From positions 1 to 64,000 of the forward strand of contig LLCB01000098.1 in the NCBI GenBank assembly GCA_001414345.1: a stretch of DNA of 64,000 nucleotides, given 5' to 3'. Each line of letters starts with the position of its first letter. Within the stretch, counting starts at the first letter, position 1. The notes under the pieces were generated by a model. It did no database searches. It had not been told where the DNA came from and worked only from the letters and a program-made list of their open reading frames with translations. The position numbers and the translations under genes are program-made. This DNA comes from Hymenoscyphus infarciens (lineage: Eukaryota > Ascomycota > Leotiomycetes > Helotiales > Helotiaceae). Of the stretch, positions 1 to 12,191 are shown piece by piece.

Positions 1-328
1 TTTTTTTTTCTTCTAAGTACTTTATTTTAGATATATTTTTTAAACTAAGTTAAGAGCTAGATTATAAGTTAGTTTCTAATTTTAAATCGTTTTATAAATC
101 GGCTTAAATTCCCTTGAATCGTTTTATGAATCGGTTCCTTACTTTGAATCGTTTTATAAATCGGTTTCTTACTTTGAATCGTTTTATAAATCAGCTTAAA
201 TTACTTTAAATCGTTTTATAAAACGTATTAGAGCTACTTTAAGAAATAACTCATATCTTGAACCGGTATTAAACCGGTATTAAGTCTAAGTTGATACTAG
301 CTCAAAACCCTAGTAGAGGGCATGTAAG
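1..328 (-). mobile_element. E1: TGCC element fragment, type II left end (truncated by window edge)
   Basis: This is the terminal arm of a type II TGCC element. It carries repeated units related to AAATCGTTTTATAAATCGG and ends in CTAGTAGAGGGCATGTAAG, followed by TA at 329-330. The same arm occurs in reverse at 4753-5060 (E3) and 8025-8350 (E4) and in the same orientation at about 52020-52446 (E10). The rest of the element lies left of the window. RIP-type transitions are moderate. Confidence 0.8.
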
Positions 329-387
329 TAGTAATCTCATAGGGCGTACTCTTCGCTTATAATGTACTAGACTAAGATAGGCGCTTA

Positions 388-1199
388 GTAATCCACTAGG
401 GCGTAGTATAAGAGGTAAGTAGACTAGTGATATCTTTTAAAAGAAAACCTTGAAAAAATAAAAATAAAAACTCTTAACAATGTAGAATCGGAAGTAATCG
501 ACGTATTACGTAAGAGGGTATCTGACGCGAAAGTGACACCAGGTCACGTGAAACAAAGTTGTGTAGAAATGAACTATGCCTGGCCCATAACCTCTTGGAA
601 TGGTCACAGTTTACAAAGCAACAATGGATTACGTAAGAAGTAAAAGGTGAAAAAAGAATTGATTAACTTGAATGAAAAACTAAGAAGCTATCTACTCTAT
701 ATACATGTAGGCTATAGCTAGCCTTCTAGTCTAATACTAGTATAGTTCTAAGTCTGAAACTACGGATATAACTAATCTGTCGGATAGTGTTGCTCTATAT
801 ACTCGGATAGTGTTTAGTCTGTCGGATAGTATTTAGTCTATCGGATAGTGTTAATCCGTATACTTGGATAGTATTTAGTCTGTCGGATAGTATTTAGTCT
901 GTCGGATAGTATTCAGTCCGTCGGATACTAGTGATCTGTATCGGGTACCGTTTGTCCGGGCTATGCATCGTCGATCTAGGGATATCAGGGATATTATGCT
1001 ATACTAGCATGATTAAGTACTAGTATAAGTGCTTATTATATGCTAACAATATTAGATATTATTTAGTCTATTAGATACTAGTACTCTATATTAGATACTA
1101 TTTATCTAGGCTAGAAATCGTTAATCTAGGGATATTATACTATACTAGTATAATTAATTATAATTAATTACAAGTATAAGTGCTTATTATATACTAATA
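388..1199 (-). repeat. 3' LTR of copia copy 1, with internal tandem repeat
   Basis: Similar to the LTRs at 11714-12180 and 17251-17876. On the minus strand it begins TATTAGTATATAATAAGC, next to the polypurine-like tract at 1200-1211. It is longer than the 626-bp LTR of copy 2. Part of the extra length is a tandem array of about 19-20 bp units at about 775-935 (core GTCGGATAGTATTTAGTCT). Part is a second partial copy of the LTR tail near 1031-1199. The end at 388 is approximate, placed where similarity to the 17251 copy stops. Confidence 0.65.
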
Positions 1200-1303
1200 T
1201 ACTCTCTTAATAAGTACTTTTATTTAAGTTATTTCGACGTATTAGTTAAGAGTACTAATCTTTAGTTTTTATATATTAGTACGTAACTTATTATTCCTAG
1301 CTA

Positions 1304-3177
1304 CTGTACTGCCGAACCGCTATCTGCTCAACACTAATTCAACTCCGATTCGACTCCGATTCGACTCCGATTCGACTCCGATTCGAATGAAGGTTGACCT
1401 AGGGTCGGATTAGTATTAGAGTGGCTCTATTAGTTCGGAACCGGTTTAGAACCGGTTCAGAGCTAGTTCAGAGAAGTTCCACTAATTCGGAGCCGGTTCA
1501 GAGAGTTTCCACTAGTTCGGAGCCGGCTCGGAACCGATTTAGAGCTAGTTCAGAGCTAGGTCTGAAAGAGAGCCAAATCAGTTTCTTAATCCATAACACC
1601 TTGAACGCATCTGATCCAGAGTCGACTTTGTATGAATAGTTCCGAACTAGTTCGGAACTGGTTCAGAACTGGTTCAGAACTGGTTCAGAACAAGGTCAGA
1701 GCTAGTTTCAGGCTAGTACTGAAAAAGAAAAAGAGCTTGAAAAAGAGCTTGAAAAAGAGCTTGAAAAAAGGACTTGAATTTGAAAATCACGTGATCAGGC
1801 GTATATTACGTAGCTACACTACTCTTACGTAACATGCCTGAATGCCCAAGTCCTGCTTCCACCAATTCCACTAATTCCACCAATTCCACTAATTCCACCA
1901 ATTCCACCGATTAATCCACCGATTGTTCCACCGACCCAAATGACGTCATCCCTGTATGTATGCCTCGATGTGATTGGTTCGATCGGTTGGTCGGTCGGTC
2001 GGTCGGAAACTATAAGGCACGTACGTCAGTTTAGGAAGTAAGGGTGGAAACAGTACGTACCGACAGCGACAGTGATGACGTAGATGACAAATCCGATGCT
2101 TCTGATTCGCTAGGCGACTAATTCGAGGGCTCTGATTCGCTCTGCCGAAAGTCCGACCGTGAAATGTGCCTAAATCGTCGAAAAAGAAGGGGTATGTTGT
2201 TGTTATTGTTCGACGACGTGGAATTGACCAGGGTAGCGAACGCGACGAATACAACGTGGATTACGATGCCGATAAGCGGCCCGATGCCGAGTAACGAATG
2301 CGATGCGATAGCGATAGAGAGTTATCGTCGTCGTCGTCGTCGTCGTCGTCGAAGTGAAGTGTCGAAGTGTCGAAGTCGAAGTCGAAGTCGAAGTCGAAGT
2401 CGAAGTCGAAGTCGAAGGTGGGGGTGGCCCGTGCATACGCCAAGCCTACTACGTAGCTAGTTGTACGTAGCGCACCGTGTTCGGCAAGAGCGACCCTGGT
2501 ACGAAAGCCACGCCCCACCATGTGACCCACTTTAGTCACGTGATATATTAAAACTTATACGCTAGTAGCCCTAAATATAAGGATTATTAATAAATACTTA
2601 CTAATTAAAGTTAATATGTAAAAAGTCGCTTAAATCGCCTTTGAAAAAAAAAACACTCTCTCTAGACTTTTTATTTTTTCTTCTAAGTACTTCTTAGGTG
2701 TTAATATACTACTAATATATAGCGAGTATATACTAAAGCTAGTATTAGTTATAATAGAATAGCTTAAGCTACTTAGAACTACTCGGAATAGGTTCGGAAT
2801 AGGTTTGGAACCTCTCCGAATAGGTTCCGAACCTTAGAATCTCTCTAAACTATAGCTAGCTATAGCTCTGATTAATTCAACTATTCGGAATAGGTTCGGA
2901 ACCTCTCTGAATATAATCGGAACCTTAGAACCTCTCTAAACTATAGCTAGCTATAGCTCTGATTAATTCAACGATTCGGAATAGGTTCGGAACCTCTCCG
3001 AATAGGATCCGAACCTTAGAACCTCTCTGAATAGGTTCTGAACCTCTCTGAATATAATCGGAACCTTAGAACCTCTCTGAATAAGATCGGATACTATGTC
3101 GACTCTTACTTAAGCTATTGAAATCGATTCAATACTGGTTTGAACTAGTTTTGAGTAAAAGCGAGTGGGCATATACG
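1304..3177 (-). mobile_element. E2: type I TGCC element, complete, inserted in copia copy 1
   Basis: The element runs from CTGTACTGCCGAACCGC to GCGAGTGGGCATATACG. The reverse complement of the right end, CGTATATGCCCACTCGC, pairs imperfectly with the left end as a terminal inverted repeat. It is flanked by TA (1302-1303 and 3178-3179). Copia copy 2 at about 12280 reads straight through the site (CCTAGCTATATAAGG), so target and duplication are both TA. Inside are GGTTCAGAACT-type subterminal tandem repeats, the microsatellite core (about 1785-2550) and a second repeat arm (about 2770-3110). No protein-coding capacity was seen; reading frames with Arg/Ser or Asp runs here are translations of microsatellites. 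RIP is light compared with its host. Confidence 0.9.
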
Positions 3178-3179
3178 TA

Positions 3180-4750
3180 TATAAGAAATTATTAGAATTT
3201 TGTTTTATTAAGTACTTTAGTAAAGCTATCTACTTTTTAATCTATTAATTTTATATATATTAGATTTATAGTTCTTTTAACTAATAAGTCTCTTATATAG
3301 TAGTATTTAATAGTAATATACTTTATTCTTTTGTAATATATAGAGTTATAGCCTAATTATAAAGCTCCTTTATTATTAGTATATAAACCGAATTTCTTTT
3401 GTTTATAAAAGCCTAGTTCTTTAACTAAGGCTATTATATAGATAGATTCTTTTAAGGCTACATTTGTAGCTATATATTTAGCTTTAGTTATAGATTAAGC
3501 TATAATACTTTATAGCTTAGAATACTATATAATTAGCCTCCTAGCTAAGTAAAAAATATATCTAGTAGTTAATTTAGTACTATTAGTATTACTAGCGTAA
3601 TTAGAGTTATAAAAGCTACTTATAAAATACCTAGATATATCTTTTATTATATATATAATATAATAGTGAATAGCTGTTTTTAGATATCTTAATATATACT
3701 TAGCTACTATAAAGTGTTCTTTAGAAGGGTTTGATACATATCTTAATAGTATAATAGTACTTAGTATAGGCGATATCTAGTCTAGTATAAATAAAGATAT
3801 ATAGTAGATAGTCGATTATTACTTAAAATAGTTTAGTATCTTCTAGACTAGCTTAAAGTAGATTTAGTATTAATTTAATTTTAGAATCTATTAGTATATA
3901 GATAGGATTATAATTAAAGAGATTATGTTTATCTAATACTTTAGATATATATTTTTCTTAGCTTAGTTTTAGTTATTTATTTCCCTTGATAATATCTACG
4001 CCTAAGTAGTCTTTAATAGGACTTAAGTCTTTAATATTAAAGTGTTTCTTAAGTTTATTAATAAGACTTTTAATAAGTTCTTTTATAGGTCTAATTATTA
4101 CTAAGTTATCTATATATATATATATATATATACTAGTAGAATAATTTATATATATATATGAATTAGTGCTTAGTACTTTAAAGCTTAGTTCTAAAAGTAT
4201 AATAACTAGTATAGTAAACTAGATTCTAGCTGATTGTTTTAATCTATAGAAGGCTTTTAGGAGTTCTAAATATATAATTTAGTTAAGAGAGGTTTTCGTG
4301 TTTTTTAATATATTATTATATAACCTAGGGATATATAGGTATTTGTTTATTCTTTCTAAGAGAGTGATATTTAGTCTTTCTATATCTATATCCTCTTATA
4401 TAAAGGCTAAAACTATGTTAATTTTCTATATTATAAAGTTATATAGTAGTACTAGGGTAAATAAGACTTTCTAGCTTATTTACTTAATAACCCTTATAAA
4501 GGAGTCTATATAGTCTCTTTTATATAACTGTTTAAAACCTTTAGTTATAAATCGTAATTTAAATTCTATTATACTATTAGATTCTTTTAGTTTATAAACC
4601 TATCTTATCTTAATAGGCTTAGCGTTTTTACTAGTATTATTACTAGTAATAACATTCTAAGTTTTATTACTTATAAGAGTATTTAATTCCTTTTATATAG
4701 ATTTAATCCAGTAGTCTTTATAAGGATTAATATCGCTTATAGCTTCTTTA
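3180..4750 (-). pseudogene. copia copy 1 pol fragment: reverse transcriptase C-terminal part and RNase H
   Basis: Minus-strand translation gives the reverse-transcriptase active-site box as YIDNLVI (about 4096-4120; the family has YVDDLV or YVDNLV). Downstream come LKKHFNIKDLSPIKDYLGVD, the RT connection region typical of copia, and DIAY (the TRPDIAY motif, about 3760-3800). RNase H shows TKAKYIAT at about 3465-3500, the family's TEAEY motif with Glu to Lys changes. The frame is broken by TAA and TAG codons where copia proteins have Gln or Trp. Both acidic-residue losses and stops fit RIP. It would have made and integrated the element's cDNA in virus-like particles; this copy is dead. The upstream part of pol continues beyond E3 at 6337. 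Confidence 0.85.
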
Positions 4751-4752
4751 TA

Positions 4753-6334
4753 CTTATATGCCCTCTACTAGGGTTTTGAGCTAGTATCAACTTAGACTTA
4801 ATACCGGTTTAATACCGGTTCAAGATATGAGTTATTTCTTGAAGTAGCTCTAATACGTTTTATAAAACGATTCAAGGGAATTTAAGCCGATTTATAAAAC
4901 GATTCAAAGGAAGAAACCGATTCATAAGACGATTCAAAGTAAGAAACCGATTCATAAGACGCTTCAAGGTAATTTAAGCCGATTTATAAAACGATTTAAA
5001 ATTAGAAACTAACTTATAATCTAGCTCTTAACTTAGTTTAAAAAATATGTCAAAAATAAAGTACTTAGAAGAAAAAAAAAAGTCTAGAGAGAGTGTTTTT
5101 TTTTTCAAAGGCGATTTAAGCGGCTTTTTACATATTAACTTTAATTAGTAATTATATATTAATAATCCTTAGAATTAGGGCTATAAGCATATAAAAAATA
5201 AAAGTCACGTGACTAAAGTGGGTCATATGGTGGGGCGTGGCTTTCGTGCCAGGGTCGCTCTTGCCGAACACGGTGCGCTACGTATAACTAGCTACGTAAC
5301 CGCCAAGACCTAGCGCACGGGCCACCCCCACCTTCGACTTCGACGACTTCGACTTCGACATCGACACTTCACTTCGACGACGACGACGACGACGACGACG
5401 ATAACTATCTATTAATATCGCCATCGTATCGCATTCCTTACTCGGCATTAGGCTGCTTATCGGCATCGTAATCCAGGTCGTATTCGTCGCATTCGCTACC
5501 CCGGTTATTTCCACGTCGCTAAATAATAACAACATACCCCTTGTTTTTCAACGATTTAGGCATATTCCACGGTCGGACTTTTAGCAGAGCGAATCAGAAG
5601 CCCCGAATTGGTCACCTAGCGAATCAGAAGCATCGGATTTGTCATCTACGTCATCGCTATCGCTGTCGCTGTCGCTGTCGGTGTCGCTTTTACAGTACGT
5701 ACTGTTTCCACCCTTACTTCCTGAACTGACGTACGTGCCTTATAGTTTCCGACCGACCGACCGACCGACCGACCGATCCAACCAATCAAATCGAGGCATA
5801 CATACAGGGATGACGTCATTTGGGCCGGTGGAACATTTAGTGGAATAATCGGTGGAATCGGTGGAATTGGTGGAATTGGTGGAATTGGTAGAAGCAGGAC
5901 TCGGGCATTCAGACATGTTGTAAAAGAGTAGTGTAGCTACGTAATATACGCCTGATCACGTGATTTCAGTCTTTTTTTATATGTATTCTCTAGTGATTTT
6001 AAATAGTTTTTAGTACTAATATAACGCTACTCTAATACTAAGTTACTACTAGTTTAAGGCGGGTCTAGAATTAAGTTGAACTAGTGTCCGATACTGACTT
6101 AACTCACTGACCCGGTTCATGACCCGGTTCGACTCGCTGAAACGAGTCGGGTTTTACTGCCATGAATCATCTTAAGTCGGTTTCAAAGCATGTTCAACCT
6201 AGTTCTTGTTAAACTGCTTTAATCTAGTTTATAAACTAGCTCGAACACGCTTCTGGAATCGGTCTGAATCACCTTGAGTCGGGGTTGAACCGGATTCAAC
6301 CCGGTCTCAAAACCCTCGCTAGTTGGCAGTAAAG
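4753..6334 (+). mobile_element. E3: type II TGCC element, complete, inserted in copia copy 1
   Basis: Starts CTTATATGCCCTCTACTAGG and ends CTAGTTGGCAGTAAAG. The reverse complement of the end, CTTTACTGCCAACTAGCGAG, shares the TGCC box and a following AGGGTTTTGAG with the start. TA flanks both sides (4751-4752, 6335-6336). The uninterrupted copia copy 2 sequence near 13875 (CTTCTTTATAGCTTTTTAG) shows the empty site with a single TA. The core (about 5060-5970) is shared with type I elements, but both outer arms are unrelated to theirs. The right arm (about 5970-6334) carries CCCGGTTCATGACCCGG-like repeats. No gene was seen. Confidence 0.9.
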
Positions 6335-6336
6335 TA

Positions 6337-8022
6337 GCTTTTAGGCTCTAGAATAGTAGTATTAGGTATTTTATTAATAATAACCTTAGTACTATCGCCC
6401 TCTATTTTAGAGTTTAAATAAGCGAGTGATGTGTAGTAATATATAGCTATTAGCGCTTAAAGCTCGTCGATTTCTAACGCGTCTATATCCCTTTCTATAG
6501 GATCAACGCGTCTACCTCTTAGTCTAAGGTTTATATTAGGGCCTAGCCCTATAACATTATCTTATCCTAATTCGTCGACGTCATCTATATATGTCTCGTC
6601 GTTTAGGTCGTCGTCGTTATTATCGCTTAACTCCTTATGTTCTATAAGAGTAGGACTATCGCTCTCTAGACGCGTATTTATATAACTAGTTATTTCTTAT
6701 AGATAATCCCAATCTATAGACTCTTCTTCTAAGAGTATAGAGTAGTTTTCTTCTATAATAAATTCGTCTTTATATATAAGGTCTTCTTTTATTATAATAT
6801 CTCTTATATTAATAACTTTCCTAAGTTCTAGTATATATATGAGAAAGTTATTAGAGGACTCCTAGCCTACTAATATTCCTTTATATAACTTATTAGCTAG
6901 TTTTCTTTTAGCGTTTTTAGCTTTTATTTCTTTTAATATTAAAGTATAATAAAGAGATCTAAGAGTACTTATATATAATATATCTAGACTTATACTAAAT
7001 ATGTCTTTATATAGTATAGATTTTATAGCGCTATTATATACCCGATTCTTTATATATATAATAGAACGAGCTATATAAGGCTAGAGGTAAAGTAGTATAG
7101 ATTTTTCTAAATATATAGTAATTATATATTCTATTAAATATTAATTAAGTCTTTTTATTATACTATTCTACTTAAGACTATATAGACTAGTATAGTTATA
7201 TATAATACCTTAGTCTTTAATATAAGTATCCTACTTATTAGACTTAAATTCCTTAGTATTATCTAAGTATAAACCTTTAATATTTTTATTAAATTAATTT
7301 TTTAATAAGTTATTCGTTTTAACCAACTTATTAAAGGCTTCTAATTTATACTTTATAATATATATAAATATAGCTCTAGTTTTATAACAAGTATATATAA
7401 GAGTATATGTTTTATCTAAAGGTCCTTTAATTCTAAGTAGACCTAGAATGTCTATATTAAAATATTCTAAAGACTTAAAGTTATAATTACTTAGAGGGAT
7501 ATAACTTATATTTTTAGTTATCTTTCTTTTATAATAATTTTTATAATTGTCTAGTTCTTTCTTATTATTAGAATTGATAGTATATCTCTTAGTAAGTAAT
7601 ATAGTTTTTAATAATATGTTAATATTAATATAATTTAATCTTTAATATAATAAGTTAATATTAAGCTCTTTTATTTTTATAATATATAATGTTTTTTTAA
7701 GCTTTATATAATCTATATTAATATTAAGATAATAAGTATTATATTCCTAGTTTACGTTTATAGTCACGTCTAGTAGCTTATTATAAGTATATACGTTCTT
7801 ATTATCTATACTAATATTAAAGCTACTCTTAATAAGAGCTTTAGTCGAGATTAGAGTAGTAGCAATATCTAGGATATAATTTACTTCTAATAAATTTATT
7901 TTAATATTATTAGGACTTATTAATTAGTATTATACCAATTCCTAGTATAGGTAGCTTAGTACTATCTACTATACTAATAGTTAGTCCTTTTATAGGTTTA
8001 AAGTTTAGAATCTAATCTTTAT
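6337..8022 (-). pseudogene. copia copy 1 pol fragment: integrase core and linker to RT
   Basis: The minus strand shows a copia integrase. YFNIDILG (about 7441-7467) holds the first catalytic Asp, LDNTKEFKS (7241-7267) the second, and NSIIKRLN (7143-7166) is the catalytic-Glu block, with Glu changed to Lys. TGG and CAA codons appear as TAG and TAA throughout. It is interrupted from RT by E3 and from gag by E4. The function would have been strand transfer of the retroelement cDNA; the changed catalytic residue and many stops make it inactive. Copy 2 has the same region at about 13870-15595. Confidence 0.85.
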
Positions 8023-8024
8023 TA

Positions 8025-10137
8025 CTTATATGCCCTCTACTAGGGTTTTGAGCTAGTATTAACTTAGACTTAATACCGGTTTGATACCGGTTCAAGATAT
8101 ATGTTATTTTATGAAGTAGCTCTAATACGTTTTATAAAACGATTTAAAGTAAGAAGCCGATTTATAAACCGATTCAAAGTAAGAAACCGATTCATAAAAC
8201 GATTCAAGGTAATTTAAGCTAATTTATAAAACAATTCAAAGTAAGAAACCGATTTATAAAACGATTTAAGGTAATTTAAGCTAATTTATAAAACAATTTA
8301 AAATTATAAACTAACTTATAATCTAGCTCTTAACTTAGTTTAAAAAATATATCTAAAATAAAGTACTTAGAAGAAAAAATAAAAAGTCTAGAGAGAGTAT
8401 TTTTTTTTTCAAAGGCGATTTAAGAGACTTTTTACATATTGACTTTAATTAGTAATTATATATTAATAATCCTTATAATTAGGGCTACTAGCGTATAAGT
8501 TTTTAATATATTACGTAACTAAAGTAGGTTACATGGTGGGGCGTGGCTTTCGTACCAGGGTCGCTCTTACCAAACACAGTACGCTACGTACAACTAGCTA
8601 CGTAGTAGACTTAGCATATACACAGGCCACCCCCACCTTCGACTTTAACTTTAACAACTTCGACAACTTCGATACTTCGACACTTCAACACTTTACTTCA
8701 ACGACGACGACGATAATAACAACGACGATAACTCTCTTTCGCTATCGCATCGTATTCCTTACTCAGCATCAGGCCGCTTATCAGTATCGTAATCCAGGTT
8801 ATATTCGTCGTATTCACTACCCCGGTCATTTCCACGTCGCCGAATAATAATAACATACCCCTTGTTTTTCGACGATTTAGGCACATTTCACAGTTAGACT
8901 TTTAGCAGAGCGAATCAGAAGCATCGGATTTATTATCTACATTATCGCTATCGCTATTAGTATCTGTAAGAATGGTCACGTGATGAAGCAGTCAGGGAGT
9001 GAATATGTATGAATTGTATGTATATATGAATATGTGGGTATGTGTGTGTGTACGCCTTATTTTCATCTTTTCTATGTGCCAAAGGCCTCCTTATATAGAC
9101 CGAAGGCTTGGCAGCCTTGGCGCGCGGAACCAGGTGTGGAATTAGGTCCGCAGCACGCAATATCCACTAAGGTGGTGGACTTATACCGATCCGGCGATTT
9201 CTTTATACTTTTAGGACAAAGAGCTAAAACAAAGGATCCTTTGTTTTAGGTCCACATATCGACGCGTTGCTCCAGAGCGCCCCTGACACGTTATAGACGC
9301 GCGGCCACATGACACACTTATTAGGCTTACTAAATAGGCCTATATAAGATTGAGCACGTGATCCTAGGTAGCCTATAGCGTAAGTTATAAATTATTTATA
9401 ATAATTTTATTAACTTGGACTTAAATACTTTAAATCCTTGACTTGCTGATCTTATATTATTATATATATTACAGTATCGCTTTTACAGTACGTACTGTTT
9501 CCACCCTTACTTCTTAAACTAACGTACGTGCCTTATAGTTTCCGACTAACCGACCGACCAACCGATCTAACCAATTAAATCGAGGCATACATATAGGGAT
9601 AACGTCATTTGGGTCGGTGGAACATTCAGTAGAATAATCGGTGGAATCGGTGGAATTGGTAGAATTGGTGGAATTGGTGGAATTGGTAGAAGCAAAACTT
9701 AGGCATTCGACGAACTAGAGCATGTTATATAAGAGTAGTGTAGCTACGTAATATACGCCTGATCACGTGATTCCAGTCTTTTTTTATATTCGCTAGTAAT
9801 TTTTTTAGTACTAATTTAAAGCTACTCTAATACTAAGTTACTACTAGTTTAAGGCGGGTCTAGAATTAAGTTAAACTAGTATCCGACACTAACTTAACTC
9901 ACCTAACCCGGTTCATAACCCGGTTCGACTCGCTAAAACGAGTCGGGTTTTACTACTATAAATTATCTTAAGTCGGTTTTAAAGCATGTTAAACCTAGTT
10001 CTTAAATCATTTTAAACTGCTTTAATCTAGTTTATAAACTAGCTCGAACGCGCTTCTAGAATCGGTCTAAATCACCTTGAGTCGGGGTTGAACCGGATTT
10101 AACCCCGTCTTAAAACCCTCGCTAGTTGGTAGTAAAG
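8025..10137 (+). mobile_element. E4: type II TGCC element, itself split by a solo LTR
   Basis: Same ends as E3: CTTATATGCCCTCTACTAGG at the left, CTAGTTGGTAGTAAAG at the right, TA at 8023-8024 and 10138-10139. The empty site is visible in copia copy 2 near 15590 (CTTTATTAGGTATATAAT). The net length without the solo LTR and its target duplication is about 1.6 kb, equal to E3. RIP is somewhat heavier than in E3 (for example CTAATTTATAAAACAATT where E3 has CGATTTATAAAACGATT). It contains the microsatellite core at about 8510-8964 and 9474-9770. Confidence 0.9.
8965..9473 (+). mobile_element. Solo LTR of another LTR retrotransposon, 509 bp, little RIP
   Basis: The insert begins TGTAAGAATGGTCACGTGAT and ends TATATATATTACA, giving the TG...CA ends and a short TGTAA/TTACA inverted terminus of an LTR. 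It is flanked by a perfect 5-bp duplication GTATC (8960-8964 and 9474-9478) inside the microsatellite core of E4. A TATA-like TATATAAG at 9341-9348 lies about 130 bp before the 3' end, where LTR promoters usually sit. Base composition is normal and TpG/CpA are kept, unlike the surroundings. No gag or pol is present, so it is what remains after LTR-LTR recombination. Ends of this kind are common in fungal Ty3/gypsy LTRs, but family cannot be fixed from a solo LTR. Confidence 0.88.
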
Positions 10138-10139
10138 TA

Positions 10140-10757
10140 GATATATAATATTCAGTAACACTAGAGTCTAGTATAACTTTAGATTCTTTAGATACTTTAT
10201 AAGAAGTATTTAGTATAGCTGTATATAATACTTTTAAAGTACTATTATTATTTTTTAAATTAGTAGTATTAGTACTAGTATTATTACTAGTATTATTAGA
10301 TTTCTTATTTAATTTTAGCTCTAGGTGTAGTATAAAGCATTTAGAAATTATATATCCTCTCTTATTATAATAAGTATAAATAGGAATTTTATTTCCTTTA
10401 TTTATAGCTTTATTAGCTTTTTTAGCTTTATTAGCTTCTAGGTTATTACTAGATTCTATTCTAGCTTCTTCTAATATAAGTTCAGATATAAGAATATCTA
10501 TATTAATTTTAGATAAATCTTTTCCTAGTTCTTCGTATTTTCTTAATATAAAACCTTTAAAGCTACTATTAAGCTCTTTAAATATAATCTAAGCTATATA
10601 GCTTTTAGGTATTAGATGTTTTAAGTCTTTAAGATATAAAGCTATACTTTATATAGTACTAGTATATTTATTAACGTTCTTATAAGAGCTTTAGCTAGAT
10701 TTAATAATTATATCTAGGTATTAACTAATTAGAGTAAAACTAGATTCTCTATATATA
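10140..10757 (-). pseudogene. copia copy 1 gag fragment with CCHC zinc knuckle
   Basis: Minus-strand translation near 10336-10375 reads YYNKRGYIISKCF. This is the C-x2-C-x4-H-x4-C knuckle of a retroelement nucleocapsid, with two Cys and the His changed to Tyr, as C-to-T changes would do. The piece is collinear with 15595-16210 of copy 2. It ends at TA (10756-10757), where E5 begins. Confidence 0.7.
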
Positions 10758-11713
10758 CTATACTGCCGAACCGCTATTTGCTTAATACTAATTCGACTCC
10801 GATTCGACTCCGATTCGACTCCGATTCGACTCCGATTTGAATTAAGGTTAACCTAGGGTCGGATTAGTATTAGAGTAGTTCTATTAGTTTGGAACCGATT
10901 TGGAACTGATTTAGAACCGGTTTAGAACCGGTTTAGAAAGGTTCTACTAGTTTAGAGCTGGTTTAGAACCGATTTAGAGCTAGGTCTGAAAGAGAGCTAA
11001 ATCAGTTTCTTAATCTATAACACCTTGAACGTATCTGATCTAGAGTCGACTTTATATAAATAGTTCTGAACAAGTTTGGAACTGGTTTAGAACTGGTTTA
11101 GAACTGGTTTAGAACTGGTTTAGAACAAGGTTAGAGCTAGTTTTAGGCTAGTACTGAAAAAGAATTAAGAATAAAAGAGCTTGAAAAAGAGCTTGAAAAA
11201 AGGACTTAAATTTGAAATCACGTGACCAGTTATATATTACGTAGCTACACCACTCTTACGTAATATGCCCTAGTTCGTCGAGTGCTCGAGTCCTGCTTCT
11301 ACTAATTCTACTAATTCTACTAATTCTACTGATTATTCGTTCTACTGAATGTTCTACCGAATGTTCTACTGAATGTTCCACCGACCTAAATAACGTCATC
11401 CCTATATGTATACCTCGATGTAATTGGTTTAATTAGTCGGTCGGTTAGTCGGTTAGAAACTATAAGACACGTATATCAGTTTAAGAAGTAAGGGTGGAAA
11501 CAGTACGTACCGACAGCGATAGTAATAACGTAGATGACAAATCTAATACTTCTAATTCACTAGGCGACTAATTTAAGGGCTCTTATTCGCTCTGCTAAAA
11601 GTCCGACTATAAAATATGCCTAAATCGTTGAAAAAGAAGGGGTATATTATTATTATTATTCAATAACGTGGAATTAACTAGAGTAGTAAACGCAACGAAT
11701 ATAATATAGATTA
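10758..11713 (-). mobile_element. E5: type I TGCC element, truncated at its left-arm side
   Basis: Starts CTATACTGCCGAACCGC after TA (10756-10757) and follows E2 through the subterminal repeats and most of the core. It then breaks off near 11713 within the core, and the sequence continues directly as the interior of a copia LTR. The other terminal arm is missing, so this is a deletion or recombination junction and not an element end. Confidence 0.8.
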
Positions 11714-12180
11714 CTCTTGGATTAGTCATAGTTTATAAAGTAAAGTAATAGTAAATTACATAAGAAGTAAAAGGTGAAAAACGAATTAATTAACTTAAAT
11801 AAAAACTAAGAAGCTATCTACTCTATATATATATATATAGGCTATATCTAGCCTTCTAGTCTAATACTAGTATAGCTTTAAGTCTAAAACTACGCTCTAA
11901 GTTTAAAACTATAAATATAACTAATCTATTAAATAGTACTAATCTATATACTTAGATAGTATTTAGTTTATTAGATAGTATTAATCTATATTAGATATTA
12001 ATTAGTCTATTAGATACTAGTAGTAATCTATATTAGATATTATTTAGTTTATTAAATACTAGTACTCTATATTAGATACCGTTTATCTAAGCTAGAAATC
12101 GTTAATCTAGAGATATTATACTATACTAGTATAATTAATTATAATTAATTATAAGTATAAGTGCTTATTATATACTAATA
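11714..12180 (-). repeat. 3' LTR of copia copy 2, truncated on the outside
   Basis: Matches the copy 1 LTR from about position 590 of that copy onward, starting at TCTTGGATTAGTC. On the minus strand it starts TATTAGTATATAATAAGC (12180 leftward). The outer 200 bp or so is replaced by E5. Confidence 0.75.
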
Positions 12181-12191
12181 CGCTCTCTTAA

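Larger units (their letters stand above)
329..10757 (-). mobile_element. Ty1/copia retrotransposon copy 1, RIP-decayed, split by E2, E3 and E4
   Basis: A copia-type element transcribed on the minus strand. Its pieces are 329-1303, 3178-4752, 6335-8024 and 10138-10757. Joined, they are collinear with the less interrupted copy 2 (11714-17876). Reading the minus strand from right to left gives a CCHC zinc knuckle, an integrase core, reverse transcriptase, RNase H, a purine-rich tract (about 1200-1211) and then the 3' LTR. This gag-IN-RT-RH order is the copia order. The gag/5' end is missing: the copy stops at 10757, where E5 begins. Nearly all in-frame stops read TAA or TAG, as expected when CAA, CAG and TGG codons are hit by RIP. 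Copy 1 keeps more CpG than copy 2. Family assignment is firm; exact outer limits are not. Confidence 0.85.

Noticed and set aside
2164..2539. Overlapping open frames with Arg/Ser, Thr/Ser and Asp-Phe runs
   Set aside because: They are translations of (CGT)n and (CGAAGT)n microsatellites in the E2 core; equivalents occur at every element copy and in all frames.
8957..9249. Two open frames of 67 and 71 codons
   Set aside because: They lie within the solo LTR on both strands and overlap each other; no protein family is evident.
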